Below are positions 41,995 to 51,572 of a stretch of 64,000 bases of DNA, one piece after another. The position numbers were made by a program, and so were the translations under genes. The notes beneath the pieces were generated by a model that saw only the letters and a list, made by a program, of their open reading frames with translations, ran no database searches and was not told where the DNA came from. Each line of letters opens with the position of its first letter. The first letter of the stretch is position 1. This stretch comes from an uncultured Collinsella sp. (GTDB lineage: Bacteria; Actinomycetota; Coriobacteriia; Coriobacteriales; Coriobacteriaceae): contig CATYLC010000001.1 in NCBI GenBank assembly GCA_958408685.1, forward strand, positions 177,782 to 241,781, written 5' to 3'.

Positions 41995-43350
41995 ATGAGC
42001 TACACGCAGAAAGTTCTCGACGAGCTCAAGGCCCGCTATCCCGAGCAGCCTGAGTTCATCCAGGCCGCGACCGAGATCCTCGGTACCATCCAGCCGGCGC
42101 TCGACGCCCATCCCGAGTACGAGGAGGCCGCCCTGCTTGAGCGCCTCGTCGAGCCCGAGCGCATTGTCATGTTCCGTGTCCCCTGGGTCGACGACCAGGG
42201 CAAGGTCCAGGTCAATCGCGGCTACCGCGTCGAGTTCAATTCTGCCATTGGACCCTACAAGGGCGGCCTGCGCTTTAACCCGACGGTTACCCTGGGTATG
42301 CTCAAGTTCCTGGGTCTGGAGCAGATCCTCAAGAACAGCCTGACCACTCTTCCCATGGGCGGCGGCAAGGGCGGCTCCGACTTTGACCCCAAGGGCAAGT
42401 CCAACAACGAGATCATGCACTTCTGCCAGTCCTTCATGACCGAGCTCTATCGTCACATTGGCCCCAACACCGACGTTCCCGCCGGCGACCTGGGCGTTGG
42501 CGGCCGCGAGGTTGCCTACCTGTTCGGTCAGTACAAGCGCCTGACCAACGAGTGGACCGGCGTCCTCACCGGCAAGGGCCTCTCCTTTGGCGGCTCGCTC
42601 GCCCGTACCGAGGCCACCGGTTACGGTCTGGCCTACTTTGTGGACGAGTACCTCAAGAGCCGCGGCGACTCCTTCGAGGGCAAGAACGTCGTCGTTCATG
42701 GCTCCGGTAACGTCGCCATCTACGCCGTCCAGAAGGTTTCCCAGCTCGGCGGCAAGGTGCTCGCCTGCTCCGATACCCACGGCTGGGTTGAGGATCCCGA
42801 CGGCATCGACTACACCGTGCTCGAGCACATCTACAACAAGAAGCGCTCCGGCCACGACAAGGGCGTTACGCTCGCCATGTACGTTGACGAGAAGCCCAAC
42901 GCCGTGTGGCACGAGGGCGACGGCCGCGGCGTGTGGCAGCTTCCCTGCGACATCGCGCTGCCCTGCGCTCGCGAGAACACGCTGTTGCTCGAGGACGCCC
43001 AGGCGCTCGTCGCCAACGGCTGCAAGGTGGTCGGCGAGGGCGCGAACATGCCCACGACCATCGAGGCAACGACCTACTTCCAGGAGAACGGCGTCACCTT
43101 TATGCCCGGTAAGGCTGCCAACGCCGGCGGCGTGCTCGTGTCCGGCCTGGAGATGAGCCAGAACGCCGAGCACCTGTCCTGGACCTTCGAGGAGGTCGAC
43201 GGCAAGCTCGAGCAGCTCATGCGCGGCATGTTCCACAACGTGGACGACACCGCCAAGGAGTACGGCCAGGAGGGCAACTTCGTCATGGGCGCCAACATCG
43301 CCGGCTTCCTGAAGGTCGCCGACGCCATGCTCGCCCAGGGCGTCTGCTAA
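41995..43350 (+). CDS. gdhA: NADP-type glutamate dehydrogenase
   Basis: A 451-residue enzyme that forms glutamate from 2-oxoglutarate and ammonia. The glutamate site is in YKGGLRFNPTVT and LPMGGGKGGSDFDPKG; PAGDLGVGGREV and the Rossmann segment NVVVHGSGNVAIYA follow. Length and motifs match the hexameric GdhA family with NADPH preference. TTGGAGGAAGC precedes the ATG. It is a single-gene unit ending at a clear terminator. Confidence 0.94.
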   Translation: MSYTQKVLDELKARYPEQPEFIQAATEILGTIQPALDAHPEYEEAALLERLVEPERIVMFRVPWVDDQGKVQVNRGYRVEFNSAIGPYKGGLRFNPTVTLGMLKFLGLEQILKNSLTTLPMGGGKGGSDFDPKGKSNNEIMHFCQSFMTELYRHIGPNTDVPAGDLGVGGREVAYLFGQYKRLTNEWTGVLTGKGLSFGGSLARTEATGYGLAYFVDEYLKSRGDSFEGKNVVVHGSGNVAIYAVQKVSQLGGKVLACSDTHGWVEDPDGIDYTVLEHIYNKKRSGHDKGVTLAMYVDEKPNAVWHEGDGRGVWQLPCDIALPCARENTLLLEDAQALVANGCKVVGEGANMPTTIEATTYFQENGVTFMPGKAANAGGVLVSGLEMSQNAEHLSWTFEEVDGKLEQLMRGMFHNVDDTAKEYGQEGNFVMGANIAGFLKVADAMLAQGVC

Positions 43351-43377
43351 ATCTTCGCTCGAAATAGCATGTGATGA

Positions 43378-43408
43378 GGCTCCCAGCCATTCCGGCTGGG
43401 AGCCTTTT
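43378..43408 (+). terminator. Rho-independent terminator of gdhA
   Basis: GGCTCCCAGCC (43378-43388) pairs perfectly with GGCTGGGAGCC (43394-43404), loop ATTCC, followed by TTTT. Confidence 0.93.
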
Positions 43409-43427
43409 CTATCCCGGAGGACTCCTC

Positions 43428-43500
43428 ATAACTTGCGGTGAAATACGGACTGTTTTGCGTCCCAGAACGGCTAATCAGTCCGTATATCACCGCAAGTTAT
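43428..43500. repeat. Dispersed palindrome, family A, copy 3
   Basis: Begins ATAACTTGCGGTGAAATACG and ends CGTATATCACCGCAAGTTAT. Relative to other copies the outer G-C pair is C-G (AACTT/AAGTT instead of AAGTT/AACTT), a compensatory change. It lies between the gdhA terminator and the Mo hydroxylase genes. Confidence 0.93.
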
Positions 43501-43580
43501 GGATGGGTGGGTGGATTTTGTCCTAAAACGGTGTGCGGCCCCTCGTTTGGTACACTTAAAAGTACTGGACAAGTGAAGAG

Positions 43581-44495
43581 ATGGGGGAGAACGTGCTCAA
43601 GTTCGGTACCTACGTCCGTGTTGGAAACGCGGCCGAAGCCTATGAGCTCTTGCAGAAAAACCGCAACAACAAGATTGTGGGCGGCGGCATCTGGATGCGC
43701 CTGGGTTCGCGTCGCGTGGCGACGGCGATTGACCTTTCGGCCTGCGGACTCGATCAGATCGAGGAGACCGAGATCGAGTTTCGCATCGGTGCCATGTGTA
43801 CCCTGCGCCAGCTCGAGCGCCATGCCGAGCTCAACGCGCTTGTCAACCATGTCTTTGAGTTCGCCGTCCACGATATCGTGGGCGTGCAGCTGCGCAATAC
43901 CGCCACGGTGGGCGGCAGCATCTACGGCCGCTTTGGCTTCTCGGACGTGCTCTCGGCTTTCCTGGCGCTCGATTCCTATGTTGAGCTGACGGGCGCCGGT
44001 CGCGTGCCGCTCGCCGAGTTTGTCGACATGGGTTACGTGCGCGACGTGATCGAGCACGTGGTGGTCGTTAAGCACGATTACCGTGCGAGCTACGAGGCCG
44101 TGCGCAAGGCCGCGACCGACTTCCCTTCCTTAAACGTCACCGCCGCCTGGTGGGACAACACCTGGCACGTCACCGTGGGCGCCCGCCCGCTGCGCGCGAC
44201 CCTGCTGCAGGGCGAGGCATGCGGCCTTACCAGCGAGCGGCCTTCCGAGGACGAGCTTCGCGCCCTGGCCGCGTCCGTACGCGCACTGAGCTATGGCACC
44301 AACCTGTGGGGCTCGGCTGACTACCGCCGCCGCATCTCGGCCCCGCTTGCCGTCCAGGCCGTGCGCCGCGCCGCCGGCATCGAGCTTTCGGCCGCGCTTG
44401 CCCGCGAGCTCGAGACCGTGCAGGTCCCCAAGTTTGCCACGGACGAGTATTCCTGCCGCCGCGTGCCCGGCGTCGATTCTAGCGAGGTGCGCTAA
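43581..44495 (+). CDS. Molybdenum hydroxylase FAD-binding subunit (XdhB/CoxM-like)
   Basis: A 304-residue FAD-domain protein that passes electrons from the Mo/Fe-S subunit to an acceptor. The FAD-binding signatures KIVGGGIWMRLGSR and LRNTATVGGSIYGRFGFSD are clear. ATG 43581 is listed; a GTG at 43593 with GGGGGAG just upstream gives the shorter start MLKFGTYVRV and may be the true one. The stop overlaps the next gene by 1 nt. Confidence 0.86.
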   Translation: MGENVLKFGTYVRVGNAAEAYELLQKNRNNKIVGGGIWMRLGSRRVATAIDLSACGLDQIEETEIEFRIGAMCTLRQLERHAELNALVNHVFEFAVHDIVGVQLRNTATVGGSIYGRFGFSDVLSAFLALDSYVELTGAGRVPLAEFVDMGYVRDVIEHVVVVKHDYRASYEAVRKAATDFPSLNVTAAWWDNTWHVTVGARPLRATLLQGEACGLTSERPSEDELRALAASVRALSYGTNLWGSADYRRRISAPLAVQAVRRAAGIELSAALARELETVQVPKFATDEYSCRRVPGVDSSEVR

Positions 44496-47326
44496 TGGCT
44501 GCCAAACTCATCGATCTTTCCTTTACGCTCAACGGCCGCAAGGTCAAGGTTCAGATTGCCCCCGACACCATGCTCTTTGCGCTGCTGCGCGAGCAGGGCT
44601 GCGCGTCGGTGCGCTGTGCCTGTGAGACCACCAACTGCGGTCTGTGCACGGTGTGGCTCGACGGCGACCCGGTGCTGAGCTGCTCGGTTCCCGCCGCTCG
44701 CGTCGAGGGCCACACCATCACCACGCTCGAGGGCCTCAAAGCCGAGTCTGAGGCGCTGGCCCGTGCGATGGCTGCCGAAGGCGCCGAGCAGTGCGGTTTT
44801 TGCGCCCCCGGCCTCATCATGAACGTGCTGGCGCTTGCCCGCGCCGCCAAGGAGGACCCGAGCCTCGTCGCCACGCGCGAGGAACTCTCGCGCCAGCTCG
44901 CCGGCAACCTCTGCCGTTGCAGCGGTTACGAGAGCCAGCTGCGCGCCATCGTGCGCTTCCTCAACGAGTCTGGCGTGCAGGTTGGCTTTGAGATGCCCGA
45001 GCTGCCCGTCAACGAGACGAGCTCCGACGGTGCCGCGTACAAGCAGATCACCAAGAAGCAGCCCAAGAAGGACTCGAAGGCCCTGCTCGAGGGTCGTCCC
45101 GTCTACACCGGCGATATGGTGCCCGCCGGTGCGCTCATCGTCAAACTCAAGCGCAGCCCCTATGCCCGCGCCAAGATCCGCTCCATCGATACGTCGCGCG
45201 CACTGAAGGTGCCCGGCGTCGTGGGCGTCTACACCTACGAGGACGTGCCCCAGCGCCGCTTTACCATCGCCGGCCAGAGCTATCCGCAGCCGAGTCCTTA
45301 CGACCGCTTGATTCTCGAGAACCTCGTCCGTTACCAAAACGAGGAGGTGGCGATCGTCGCCGCCGAGACTGAGGAGGCCGCCGACAAGGCGCTCAAGCTC
45401 ATCAAGGTCGACTACGAGGTGCTTGAGCCCCTGCTCGACTTTACCAAGGCACTTGATAACGACATCGTGGTCCACCCCGAGGGCGACGTGACCTTTATGT
45501 TCCCGCAGGGCGGCGATGTCCCGCGCAACCTGGTGTGCAGCGGTACCAGCGATTATGGCGACCTAGACGAGGCCTTTGCCCAGAGCGATATCGTCTTTGA
45601 GCGCACCTACACCAGCCAGGCCACGCAGACCGCACCCATGGAAACCTTCCGCGCTTTCGCGACGACCGACGCGTTCGGACGTATCTCAGTGACTACCTCC
45701 ACGCAGGTGCCCTTCCACGTGCGCCGCATGGTCGCACAGTCGCTCGACATTCCGCAGTCGCAGGTGCAGGTTATTAAGCCGCGCATCGGCGGCGGCTTTG
45801 GCTCCAAGCAGACGGGCTGCTGCGAGATCTTCGTGGCGTTCGTCACCCAGCAGACCGGTCGTCCGAGCTACTGCTGCTACACCCGCGAGGAGACCATCAC
45901 CGCGGGCAATTCGCGCCACCAGATGCAGATGACCGTTAAGCTGGGCGCCATGAACGATGGCACCATCACGGCCATCGACCTGCATACGCTGTCCAACGCC
46001 GGCGCGTACGGCGAGCACGCCACCACGACGATCGGCCTTTCGGGCCACAAGAGCCTACCCATCTACAACCATGTGAAGGCGAGCCGCTTTAGGTGGGACG
46101 CCGTCTACACCAACACCAACCGCGGCGGCGCGTATCGTGGCTACGGTGCCACCCAGGGCCAGTTTGCCGTGGAGAGCGCCGTCAACGAGCTCGCCGACAT
46201 GCTGCACATGGACCCTGCCGACCTGCGCCTTAAGAACATGGTGCACGAGGGCGAGATCATGCCGCAGTACTACAACGAGAAGCTCAACGCCTGCGCGCTC
46301 GACCGTTGCCTGCTGCGCGCGATGGACATGATCGGTTGGCGCGACAAGCCGCTGGCCGTGGACCTGGGCGACCGCGTGCGCGCCCTGGGCTGCGCGCTTA
46401 CCATGCAGGGCTCGGGCATCTCCAACGTGGATATCGCCGGCATCGACATGCGCCTTGAAGAGGACGGCTTCATTACCATTGGCACCGGCGCCACCGATAA
46501 CGGCATGGGCGTCGACACGATCCTGGCGCAGATTGCCGCCGAGGAGCTGGGCGTGGAGAGCTCACAGATCGTGGTACGCGGCGTGGATACCGACGTGTCG
46601 CCGTTCGACGCCGGCTCGTACGCGAGCTCCGGTACCTACGTGACGGGCCTTGCCGCCAAGAACGCCGCGACCGAGCTCCGTGAGAAGATTTGCGCCAAGG
46701 CCGCCCAGATGTGGGACGTGGACGCCGCCGACGTGGTCTTTGATGGTCAGTACGTGCGCCTGTCCGACGAGCGTGCCGCGCGTGAGCAGAACCGCTACCT
46801 CACGCTGCGCGACTTTGCCAACCTGTGCGTCAAGAACATCGCAGGCGGCGACGCGCTCACCTCGCATGCCTCTGCCTGCTTGCCCGTTTCGCCCCCGCCG
46901 TTTATGGCCGGCATTGCCGAGGTCGAGGTCGACAAGGCCACCGGCAAGGTGACCGTGGTGGACTACGCGGCGGCTGTGGACTGCGGCACCGTGATCAACG
47001 AGGCGCTCGCGCGCGTCCAGGCCGAGGGCGGCATTGCCCAGGGTATCGGCCACGCGCTCTACGAGATCGTCGAGCATGATGATCGCGGCCGCCTGCGTAC
47101 CGGCAACTTTATGAGCTACAAGCTGCCCACGCGCCTAGATATCGGCAGCATTCGCGTGGCCTTTGAGCCGAGCTACGAGCCGACGGGTCCGTTTGGTGCC
47201 AAGTCGATCGGCGAGGTCGTCATCAACACGCCGCTCGCCGCCGTTGCCTCGGCCGTGGCACACGCTACCGGACATCAGGTTCGCTCGCTGCCGATCACGC
47301 CCGAGAAGGCCCTGCTGGGGGAGTAG
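44495..47326 (+). CDS. Molybdenum hydroxylase, fused 2Fe-2S and Mo-binding subunit (xanthine dehydrogenase family)
   Basis: A 943-residue fusion. Residues 1 to about 165 bind two [2Fe-2S] clusters (CACETTNCGLC and CGFCAPG...CRCSGY). The rest is the Mo-molybdopterin domain (IGGGFGSKQTGCCE, GGAYRGYGATQGQF); the catalytic base is E907 in GAKSIGE. It is related to xanthine/purine hydroxylases; the exact substrate is open. Some anaerobic members carry a labile selenium ligand, and the window's DUF3343, YedF and desulfurase genes would fit this, but no motif proves it. Confidence 0.85.
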   Translation: MAAKLIDLSFTLNGRKVKVQIAPDTMLFALLREQGCASVRCACETTNCGLCTVWLDGDPVLSCSVPAARVEGHTITTLEGLKAESEALARAMAAEGAEQCGFCAPGLIMNVLALARAAKEDPSLVATREELSRQLAGNLCRCSGYESQLRAIVRFLNESGVQVGFEMPELPVNETSSDGAAYKQITKKQPKKDSKALLEGRPVYTGDMVPAGALIVKLKRSPYARAKIRSIDTSRALKVPGVVGVYTYEDVPQRRFTIAGQSYPQPSPYDRLILENLVRYQNEEVAIVAAETEEAADKALKLIKVDYEVLEPLLDFTKALDNDIVVHPEGDVTFMFPQGGDVPRNLVCSGTSDYGDLDEAFAQSDIVFERTYTSQATQTAPMETFRAFATTDAFGRISVTTSTQVPFHVRRMVAQSLDIPQSQVQVIKPRIGGGFGSKQTGCCEIFVAFVTQQTGRPSYCCYTREETITAGNSRHQMQMTVKLGAMNDGTITAIDLHTLSNAGAYGEHATTTIGLSGHKSLPIYNHVKASRFRWDAVYTNTNRGGAYRGYGATQGQFAVESAVNELADMLHMDPADLRLKNMVHEGEIMPQYYNEKLNACALDRCLLRAMDMIGWRDKPLAVDLGDRVRALGCALTMQGSGISNVDIAGIDMRLEEDGFITIGTGATDNGMGVDTILAQIAAEELGVESSQIVVRGVDTDVSPFDAGSYASSGTYVTGLAAKNAATELREKICAKAAQMWDVDAADVVFDGQYVRLSDERAAREQNRYLTLRDFANLCVKNIAGGDALTSHASACLPVSPPPFMAGIAEVEVDKATGKVTVVDYAAAVDCGTVINEALARVQAEGGIAQGIGHALYEIVEHDDRGRLRTGNFMSYKLPTRLDIGSIRVAFEPSYEPTGPFGAKSIGEVVINTPLAAVASAVAHATGHQVRSLPITPEKALLGE

Positions 47327-47398
47327 GCGAGCAGGCCGCCGCTGCTCTTTGGCAAGCCCGGGGAAACCGCAGCCCACTTTTCGACTGAATTGTGGGCT

Positions 47399-47522
47399 GC
47401 AGTTTCCGGTTGAGGCCCTTGGCGGAAAGTGCATCCCGGAATAGGGGCTCAAAACGGGTTGCAGTTTCCGGTTGATGGCTATAGCGGAAATTGCGTCCCA
47501 TTCCGAGGCTCCAAACCGGGAC
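47399..47522. repeat. Two 62-nt tandem degenerate repeats
   Basis: Units 47399-47460 and 47461-47522 both start GCAGTTTCCGGTTGA. Each unit holds an inverted pair GCAxTTTCCG/CGGAAAxTGC, followed by a second short pairing (CCCG/CGGG or GTCCC/GGGAC). The period of 62 is not a multiple of three, so the repeat is not coding. Confidence 0.75.
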
Positions 47523-47570
47523 ACGCTTTCCGGCGCATGGCCAGCATCGCCAGGCTGCCGAGTCCTACCG

Positions 47571-47640
47571 AAGTTGCGGTGGAATAGGGACTGTTTTGGA
47601 GGACTGGAGCCCCAAACAGCCCCTATTCCACCGCAACTTA
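47571..47640. repeat. Dispersed palindrome, family A, copy 4
   Basis: Arms AAGTTGCGGTGGAATAGGGA and complement. The usual ATACGGACTG/CAGTCCGTAT is ATAGGGACTG/CAGCCCCTAT, a C-to-G change matched by G-to-C on the other arm. Intergenic, between the Mo hydroxylase and tRNA-Leu. Confidence 0.9.
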
Positions 47641-47755
47641 TGAGATGGGGTGGCGTGCTCTATTGGCTTGCACTCGTGGTGAGGTCGTGAGCTTGTAAAA
47701 GGTGTGCGTGCGCTTGCCGTTCGTATCTGCTATCATTCCTAGTCTGTGCGCTCAT

Positions 47756-47839
47756 GCGGGCGTGGCGGAATTGGTAGACGCGCCAGATTTAGGTTCTGGT
47801 GGGATTCCCGTGAAGGTTCGAGTCCTTTCGCCCGCACCA
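47756..47839 (+). tRNA. tRNA-Leu (anticodon TAG)
   Basis: An 84-nt tRNA with acceptor GCGGGCG/CGCCCGC, anticodon loop TTTAGGT in the CCAGA...TCTGG arm presenting TAG, a long variable arm (TGGGATTCCCGTG), T-loop GGTTCGAGTCC, and encoded CCA (47837-47839). Confidence 0.95.
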
Positions 47840-47930
47840 ACGCACCTGCGTCGGCCCTGGCCGTCGCGACACTTTGTTGCATAAAGGTACCAGCACCTCA
47901 GATAAGCTGGGCAGTATGAGGAGGAACGTG

Positions 47931-49229
47931 TTGAACATCACCGCTTCTGACGTCAAGGACGCCAAGCTCACCGCTACGGTCACCATCCCGGCCGCCGACG
48001 TCGACGCCGCGATCAAGAAGGCTTACAAGGACACCGCCAAGAAGTACCGCTTCCCGGGCTTCCGTGCCGGCAAGGCCCCCCGTCCGGTCATCGACTCCGC
48101 TCTTGGCGCCGAGGCTACCCTCGCTCAGGCCACCAACGACCTGATCGCCGCCAACGAGCCCGCCGTCCTCAACGAGCTGGACATCGTCCCCACCAAGAAC
48201 GGTGACTACAAGGAGCTCGACCTCGCCAAGGATCACGAGGACTACACCTACACCGTCGAGTTCTCCCTGCGTCCTGCCGCCGAGCTCTCCTCCTTCGACG
48301 CTGTCGAGATCGAGATGCCCCCTGCGGAGGTCACTGAGTCCGAGATCAACAACCAGGTCGAGATGCTCCTCAACTACCGTGCCACCTTCGAGGACGTCGA
48401 GGGTCGCGCCGTCGAGGCTGACGACTATGTGACCGTCGAGCTCAAGGCCGTCGAGAACGCCGACAACTTTGCCGCCGAGGGCCGCATGCTCATCGCCGGT
48501 AGCGACAGCAACCCCAGGGAGTTCAACGAGGCTCTGATCGGCGCTAACGTTGACGACGTCAAGACCGTCACCTGGACCGACGAGGTCGAGGAGGGCGAGG
48601 AGGCCGAGACCCACACCGTCGAGGTCACCGTCAAGGGCATCAAGGTCCGCAACACCCCCGAGCTCACCGACGAGCTCGTCAAGTCCGACTTTGGCTTCGA
48701 CAGCATCGACGCTATGCGCGACGCCATCAAGATCGAGATCGAGCAGGACAAGGCTTCCCGCCTCCCGGCCGAGAAGGAGAACCGTTGCGTCTCCGCTCTC
48801 GCCGAGCGCCTGCAGCTCGACGAGATGGACGCCGACTACGAGCAGTCCGTCTTTGAGGAGCTTGGCCAGAACTTCCTGTCCAACCTCGCTGCCCGCGGCA
48901 TGACGCTCGACACCTGGCTGCCCGCTTCCGGCCTGACCATGGAGCAGTTCATCGGCGACCTGCACAAGCAGGCCAACGACGTTGCCCGTGAGTCCCTGGC
49001 GCTCGACGCCCTCGCCCGCGAGCTCAAGATCGAGGTCACCGAGGACGACGTCAACGCCGAGTTCGAGAAGGCCGGCGTCAAGGACGTCGAGGCTTCCAAG
49101 GCCGAGTTCATCGCCGATGGCCGCATGCCTGCCGTCCGCGAGTCCATCCGTCGCTCCAAGGCCGTCGACCACCTGGTCGAGAACGCCAAGGTGACCGAGG
49201 TCGACGAGACCGCCAAGGACGCCGAGTAA
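47931..49229 (+). CDS. tig: Trigger factor, ribosome-associated chaperone / prolyl isomerase
   Basis: A 432-residue chaperone that meets nascent chains at the ribosome exit. The ribosome-docking loop YRFPGFRAGKAPRPV is at about residues 43-57. A degenerate FKBP-like segment (VEADDYVTVELKA...FNEALIGA) follows, then the helical C-terminal domain. AGGAGG at 47919-47924 points to TTG 47931 or GTG 47928; ATG 47916 lies inside the ribosome site. tig-clpP-clpX is a conserved gene order. Confidence 0.92.
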   Translation: MNITASDVKDAKLTATVTIPAADVDAAIKKAYKDTAKKYRFPGFRAGKAPRPVIDSALGAEATLAQATNDLIAANEPAVLNELDIVPTKNGDYKELDLAKDHEDYTYTVEFSLRPAAELSSFDAVEIEMPPAEVTESEINNQVEMLLNYRATFEDVEGRAVEADDYVTVELKAVENADNFAAEGRMLIAGSDSNPREFNEALIGANVDDVKTVTWTDEVEEGEEAETHTVEVTVKGIKVRNTPELTDELVKSDFGFDSIDAMRDAIKIEIEQDKASRLPAEKENRCVSALAERLQLDEMDADYEQSVFEELGQNFLSNLAARGMTLDTWLPASGLTMEQFIGDLHKQANDVARESLALDALARELKIEVTEDDVNAEFEKAGVKDVEASKAEFIADGRMPAVRESIRRSKAVDHLVENAKVTEVDETAKDAE

Positions 49230-49245
49230 TTCTCGCCACCTTGCC

Positions 49246-49269
49246 CACGAGCGCATGCGCGCGCTCGTG
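49246..49269 (+). promoter_or_regulatory. Hairpin downstream of tig
   Basis: CACGAGCGC (49246-49254) pairs with GCGCTCGTG (49261-49269), loop ATGCGC. No T-run. Probably an mRNA-end or attenuating stem. Confidence 0.5.
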
Positions 49270-49305
49270 ATGGGGTAAAGTTATACACCGGTTATCCGGT
49301 TGCTT

Positions 49306-49350
49306 CGTACGGTGCCAGCCAATGCATAGCATGCGGGCACCGTACGTTTA
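49306..49350 (+). terminator. Candidate terminator/attenuator between tig and clpP
   Basis: CGTACGGTGCC (49306-49316) pairs perfectly with GGCACCGTACG (49336-49346), loop 19 nt, then TTTATC. It is 45 nt upstream of clpP, so it could control readthrough. Confidence 0.6.
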
Positions 49351-49392
49351 TCTAGAACCAATTTGGTCCGCAAGAGAGAAATGGAGATGCGT

Positions 49393-50013
49393 ATGATCGC
49401 TAAGTTCGATTCCGCCCTCGTGCCATACGTTATCGAGCAGACGCCGCGCGGCGAGCGCAGCTACGATATCTATTCGCGCCTGCTCAACGACCGCATCATC
49501 TTCTTGGGCGAGGAGATCAACTCCGTCAGTGCCAATCTGGTCGTTGCCCAGCTGCTGCATCTTGAGAGCCAGGATGCCGAGAAGGATATCTCGCTCTACA
49601 TCAATTCGCCCGGCGGCGAGGTCTACTCTGGCCTGGCGATTCTGGACACCATGAACTTCATCAAGCCGCAGGTCTCGACGATTTGCGTCGGTATGGCCGC
49701 GTCTATGGCCGCCGTGCTGCTTTCGGCCGGCGCCAAGGGCAAGCGCTTCTGCCTGCCGCACTCTAAGGTCATGATTCACCAGCCCAGCGGCGGTGCCCAG
49801 GGTCAGCAGACCGAGATTGAGATCGTGGCCGAGGAGATCAAGAAGACTCGCCGCGAGCTCAACCAGATCCTGTCCGACGCCTCGGGCCAGCCCATCGAGA
49901 AGGTCCAGGCCGATACCGAGCGCGATAACTACCTGACCGCTGCCGAAGCCCTCGACTACGGTCTGATCGACCGTATCGTCACCTCGCGCGACCTCGCCGC
50001 GAAGGACGCCTAG
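49393..50013 (+). CDS. clpP: ATP-dependent Clp protease proteolytic subunit
   Basis: A 206-residue serine peptidase; 14 subunits form the chamber used by ClpX. The catalytic triad is S104 in GMAASMAA, H129 in [10 protein letters not shown] and D178 in ERDNYL. The start among ATGs at 49381, 49387 and 49393 is uncertain; GGAG at 49383 favours 49393. It lies 1 nt before clpX, so both are cotranscribed. Confidence 0.93.
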   Translation: MIAKFDSALVPYVIEQTPRGERSYDIYSRLLNDRIIFLGEEINSVSANLVVAQLLHLESQDAEKDISLYINSPGGEVYSGLAILDTMNFIKPQVSTICVGMAASMAAVLLSAGAKGKRFCLPHSKVMIHQPSGGAQGQQTEIEIVAEEIKKTRRELNQILSDASGQPIEKVQADTERDNYLTAAEALDYGLIDRIVTSRDLAAKDA

Positions 50014-50014
50014 G

Positions 50015-51421
50015 ATGGCAGGTAACATGCAGGACAACTTTGACGAGAACGGCAACCCCATCCGCTGCTCCTTCTGCGGAAAAGAGCAGGGGCAGGTACG
50101 CCGTCTCGTAAAGGGCCCGACCAACATCTTTATCTGTGACGAGTGCGTCGCCGCCTGCTCTGAGATCCTTGAGGAGTCGCTGGCTTCGGACTTTATGGAC
50201 GCTGCCCGCAACGGCAAGCTGCCGGGCTTCCTCAACGACCACAGTCAGGCTGCATCCCAGCCTGCTGTGGACCCCGAGACCGAGGGCTTTGAGCTCGAGG
50301 ACGACCGCCAGGTCATCACGCACGTGCCGACGCCGCACGAGATCTATGACGAGCTCTCGGCCTATGTTATGGGCCAGGAGGACGCTAAGCGCGCCATGTC
50401 GGTGGCCGTGTACAACCACTATCGCCGCGTGATCGAGGGCGGCGCCGCGGTGTCTGCCTTTGACGACGACATGGGCTCGCAGTTCGACGACGATATGGAC
50501 GAGGTAGAGCTCGCCAAGTCCAACATCTTGCTGCTCGGTCCCACCGGTACCGGTAAGACCTTGCTGGCCCAGACGCTCGCGCGCATCCTCGAGGTGCCGT
50601 TTGCCATCGCCGACGCCACCGCGCTTACCGAGGCTGGCTACGTGGGCGAGGACGTGGAGAACATCCTGCTCAAGCTCATCAACGCCGCCGATGGCGATAT
50701 CGAGCGCGCACAGGTGGGCATTATCTACGTGGACGAGATTGACAAGATCGCCCGCAAGGCCGAGAACCTCTCCATTACCCGCGATGTCTCGGGCGAGGGT
50801 GTTCAGCAGGCGCTGCTGAAGATCCTTGAGGGCACGGTGGCAAGCGTTCCGCCCACCGGCGGCCGCAAGCATCCCCAGCAGGAGCTGCTGCAGATCGACA
50901 CGACCAACATCCTGTTCATCTGCGGCGGTGCCTTTGTGGGTCTGGATAAGATCATCGCCGATCGCGTGGGCAACAAGGGCGTGGGCTTCAACTCCGAGAT
51001 CGCCGGCCCCACCTCGGTCGACGAGAACGACCTACTGCGTCAGGTGCTCCCTCAGGACCTCAACGCCTTTGGCATGATTCCCGAGTTTGTGGGACGTACG
51101 CCCGTCGTGACCCAGACGCAGGCGCTCGACGAGGACGACCTGGTGTCGATCCTGACCGAGCCCAAGAACGCCGTGGTGCGTCAGTACCGTAAGATGTTCC
51201 AGCTCGAGGACGTTGAGCTTGAGTTTGAGGACGCCGCCCTGCACGAGATCGCACGCATGGCGCTTGCCCGCAAGACCGGCGCCCGCGGCCTGCGCTCCAT
51301 CTGCGAGGACGTGCTGCAGCAGACGATGTTCGACCTCCCCAGCGAGGAGGGTGTTTCCAAGGTCGTCGTGACCGAAGCTTCCGTAAAGGGCGAAGAGCAG
51401 CCCCAGCGCATCTACGGCTAA
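50015..51421 (+). CDS. clpX: ATP-dependent Clp protease ATP-binding subunit ClpX
   Basis: A 468-residue AAA+ unfoldase. The zinc-binding domain has C18, C21, C41 and C44 (CSFCGK...CDEC). Walker A GPTGTGKT starts at residue 175, Walker B is [10 protein letters not shown], and the sensor segment [11 protein letters not shown] is near the C terminus. The linker of about 60 residues after the zinc domain is longer than in E. coli. It feeds substrates to ClpP. Confidence 0.95.
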   Translation: MAGNMQDNFDENGNPIRCSFCGKEQGQVRRLVKGPTNIFICDECVAACSEILEESLASDFMDAARNGKLPGFLNDHSQAASQPAVDPETEGFELEDDRQVITHVPTPHEIYDELSAYVMGQEDAKRAMSVAVYNHYRRVIEGGAAVSAFDDDMGSQFDDDMDEVELAKSNILLLGPTGTGKTLLAQTLARILEVPFAIADATALTEAGYVGEDVENILLKLINAADGDIERAQVGIIYVDEIDKIARKAENLSITRDVSGEGVQQALLKILEGTVASVPPTGGRKHPQQELLQIDTTNILFICGGAFVGLDKIIADRVGNKGVGFNSEIAGPTSVDENDLLRQVLPQDLNAFGMIPEFVGRTPVVTQTQALDEDDLVSILTEPKNAVVRQYRKMFQLEDVELEFEDAALHEIARMALARKTGARGLRSICEDVLQQTMFDLPSEEGVSKVVVTEASVKGEEQPQRIYG

Positions 51422-51443
51422 ACCAGCCTAAAGCGTGTTTGCA

Positions 51444-51480
51444 AATAGCCTCCGACCACCCGCGGTCGGAGGCTATTTTA
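51444..51480 (+). terminator. Rho-independent terminator of clpPX
   Basis: AATAGCCTCCGACC (51444-51457) pairs perfectly with GGTCGGAGGCTATT (51464-51477), loop ACCCGC, then TTA. A 14-bp stem with the T-run partly in the stem. Confidence 0.9.
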
Positions 51481-51572
51481 TATATACGCAATAACCCCAA
51501 CTACCTGTGTTATTCTGTGTGTTTGTTTAAGCCTCAGCGAAGTCATATCAGACTGAAGTAATCGATACCTAA

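Larger units (their letters stand above)
47327..47755. other. Intergenic region of hairpin repeats between Mo hydroxylase and tRNA-Leu
   Basis: 429 nt without a gene. It contains a stem GCAGCCCAC/GTGGGCTGC (47370-47400), two 62-nt tandem units (47399-47522) plus a partial third, and family A copy 4 (47571-47640). TATCAT at 47731-47736 may be the tRNA-Leu -10. Confidence 0.6.
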
